Positions 5,070-5,591 of a DNA stretch of 5,591 nucleotides are shown piece by piece. Made by a program: the position numbers and the translations under genes. Under the pieces are notes generated by a model, which made no database searches, was not told the DNA's origin, and was given only the letters and a program-made list of their open reading frames with translations. The DNA is from an uncultured Oscillospiraceae bacterium (GTDB lineage: Bacteria; Bacillota; Clostridia; Oscillospirales; Oscillospiraceae), in assembly GCA_910577525.1 (NCBI GenBank), contig CAJTLI010000085.1, positions 1 through 5,591 on the forward strand, read 5' to 3'. How positions within the stretch are numbered: the first letter of the stretch is position 1; every line of letters begins with the position of its first letter.

Positions 5070-5591
5070 TTACCGGGTGGGCATTTATATCCGCCTTTCC
5101 CTGGCGGACGGGGACGGGAAGGCCGAGAGCGACAGCATCGGCAACCAGCGGGAGCTGATCCATCAGTTTTTAGACCGCCATCCCCAACTGAAAACAGCGC
5201 CTCGGACGGAGTTTGTGGACGATGGGTACACCGGGACCAACACGGACCGCCCGCAGTTCCAGGCGCTGATGAAGGAGCTTCGCACCGGGGCCATCAATGT
5301 AATGGTGACGAAGGATTTTTCCAGATGCCATCGGGACTATACCCAGATGGGCAACTATCTGGAGTGCGTCTTTCCCTTCCTGGGTGTCCGCTATCTCTCC
5401 GTCAATGACTGCTACGACAGCGATGATTACAAGGGCATGACCTCTGGCATGGATGTGGTCCTGCGGAACATCATCTATGAGGCGTACAGCAAGGACCTGT
5501 CCGTCAAGACCACCACGGCGAAGATCATCATGATGAAGCAGGGCAAATACATAGGCAGCTTTGCTCCCTATGGCTTCCAGTTCCACCCCAC
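5062..5591 (+). CDS. Large serine recombinase 3 of a triplet (3' end outside window)
   Basis: The frame opens at the ATG at 5062 and runs without a stop to the right edge, giving 176 complete codons. This is the resolvase catalytic domain plus the beginning of the recombinase domain. GIYIRLS supplies Tyr9, Arg11 and presumed nucleophile Ser13; SIGNQ (25-29), DDGYTGTNTDRPQF (53-66) and KDFSRCHRDY (84-93, with Arg88 and Arg91) follow in the usual order. The CH in that last motif replaces the FS or FG of the two upstream recombinases, while both arginines are kept. GSFAPYGFQ (165-173) marks entry into the DNA-binding domain, as VPFGYRK does in the first protein. The start overlaps the stop of the second recombinase by 8 bases (ATG within GATGACTGA), so translation is probably coupled. 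The zinc ribbon and coiled coil expected of this family would lie beyond the window. Confidence 0.92.
   Translation, partial: MTDYRVGIYIRLSLADGDGKAESDSIGNQRELIHQFLDRHPQLKTAPRTEFVDDGYTGTNTDRPQFQALMKELRTGAINVMVTKDFSRCHRDYTQMGNYLECVFPFLGVRYLSVNDCYDSDDYKGMTSGMDVVLRNIIYEAYSKDLSVKTTTAKIIMMKQGKYIGSFAPYGFQFHP

Overview
The window is GC-rich and every gene lies on the + strand. Each start has a strong AGGAGG-type ribosome binding site, one start codon is TTG, and the protein families are those common in mobile elements of gut Clostridia (Oscillospiraceae/Lachnospiraceae-like Firmicutes). I read it as the recombination end of an integrative and conjugative or mobilizable element. The host and the element family are inferred; no conjugation gene, rRNA, tRNA or attachment site is visible.

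Layout: (1) bases 3-215 hold the C-terminal end of an unidentified basic protein that begins before the window. (2) A 67-base gap carries a 14-bp hairpin capped by a UCCG tetraloop. (3) Bases 283-1188 encode a compact radical SAM protein (TTG start, CX3CX2C cluster motif). (4) Bases 1189-1319 contain no convincing gene but can fold into two hairpins. (5) Bases 1320-1559 encode a 79-aa small protein. (6) Bases 1560-1704 hold a good sigma-A-type promoter (TTAACA, 17-base spacer, TACAAT) and a roughly 100-base leader. (7) From 1705 to the right edge there are three consecutive large serine recombinases: 544 aa, 571 aa and a third cut off by the window end. The first two are 14 bases apart; the second and third overlap by 8 bases.

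The three recombinases differ clearly in sequence, and each keeps the N-terminal catalytic serine motif (Y-x-R-L-S) and the downstream arginine motif. They appear to be co-transcribed from the promoter at 1565-1593 and probably act together, or as alternatives, in excision and integration. Triplets of adjacent serine recombinases are, to my knowledge, already described as integration modules of some Firmicutes ICEs, but the division of labour among the three is poorly understood. The small protein just upstream sits where an accessory or directionality factor could sit, though nothing in its sequence proves that. The radical SAM gene is an accessory cargo gene of unknown substrate.
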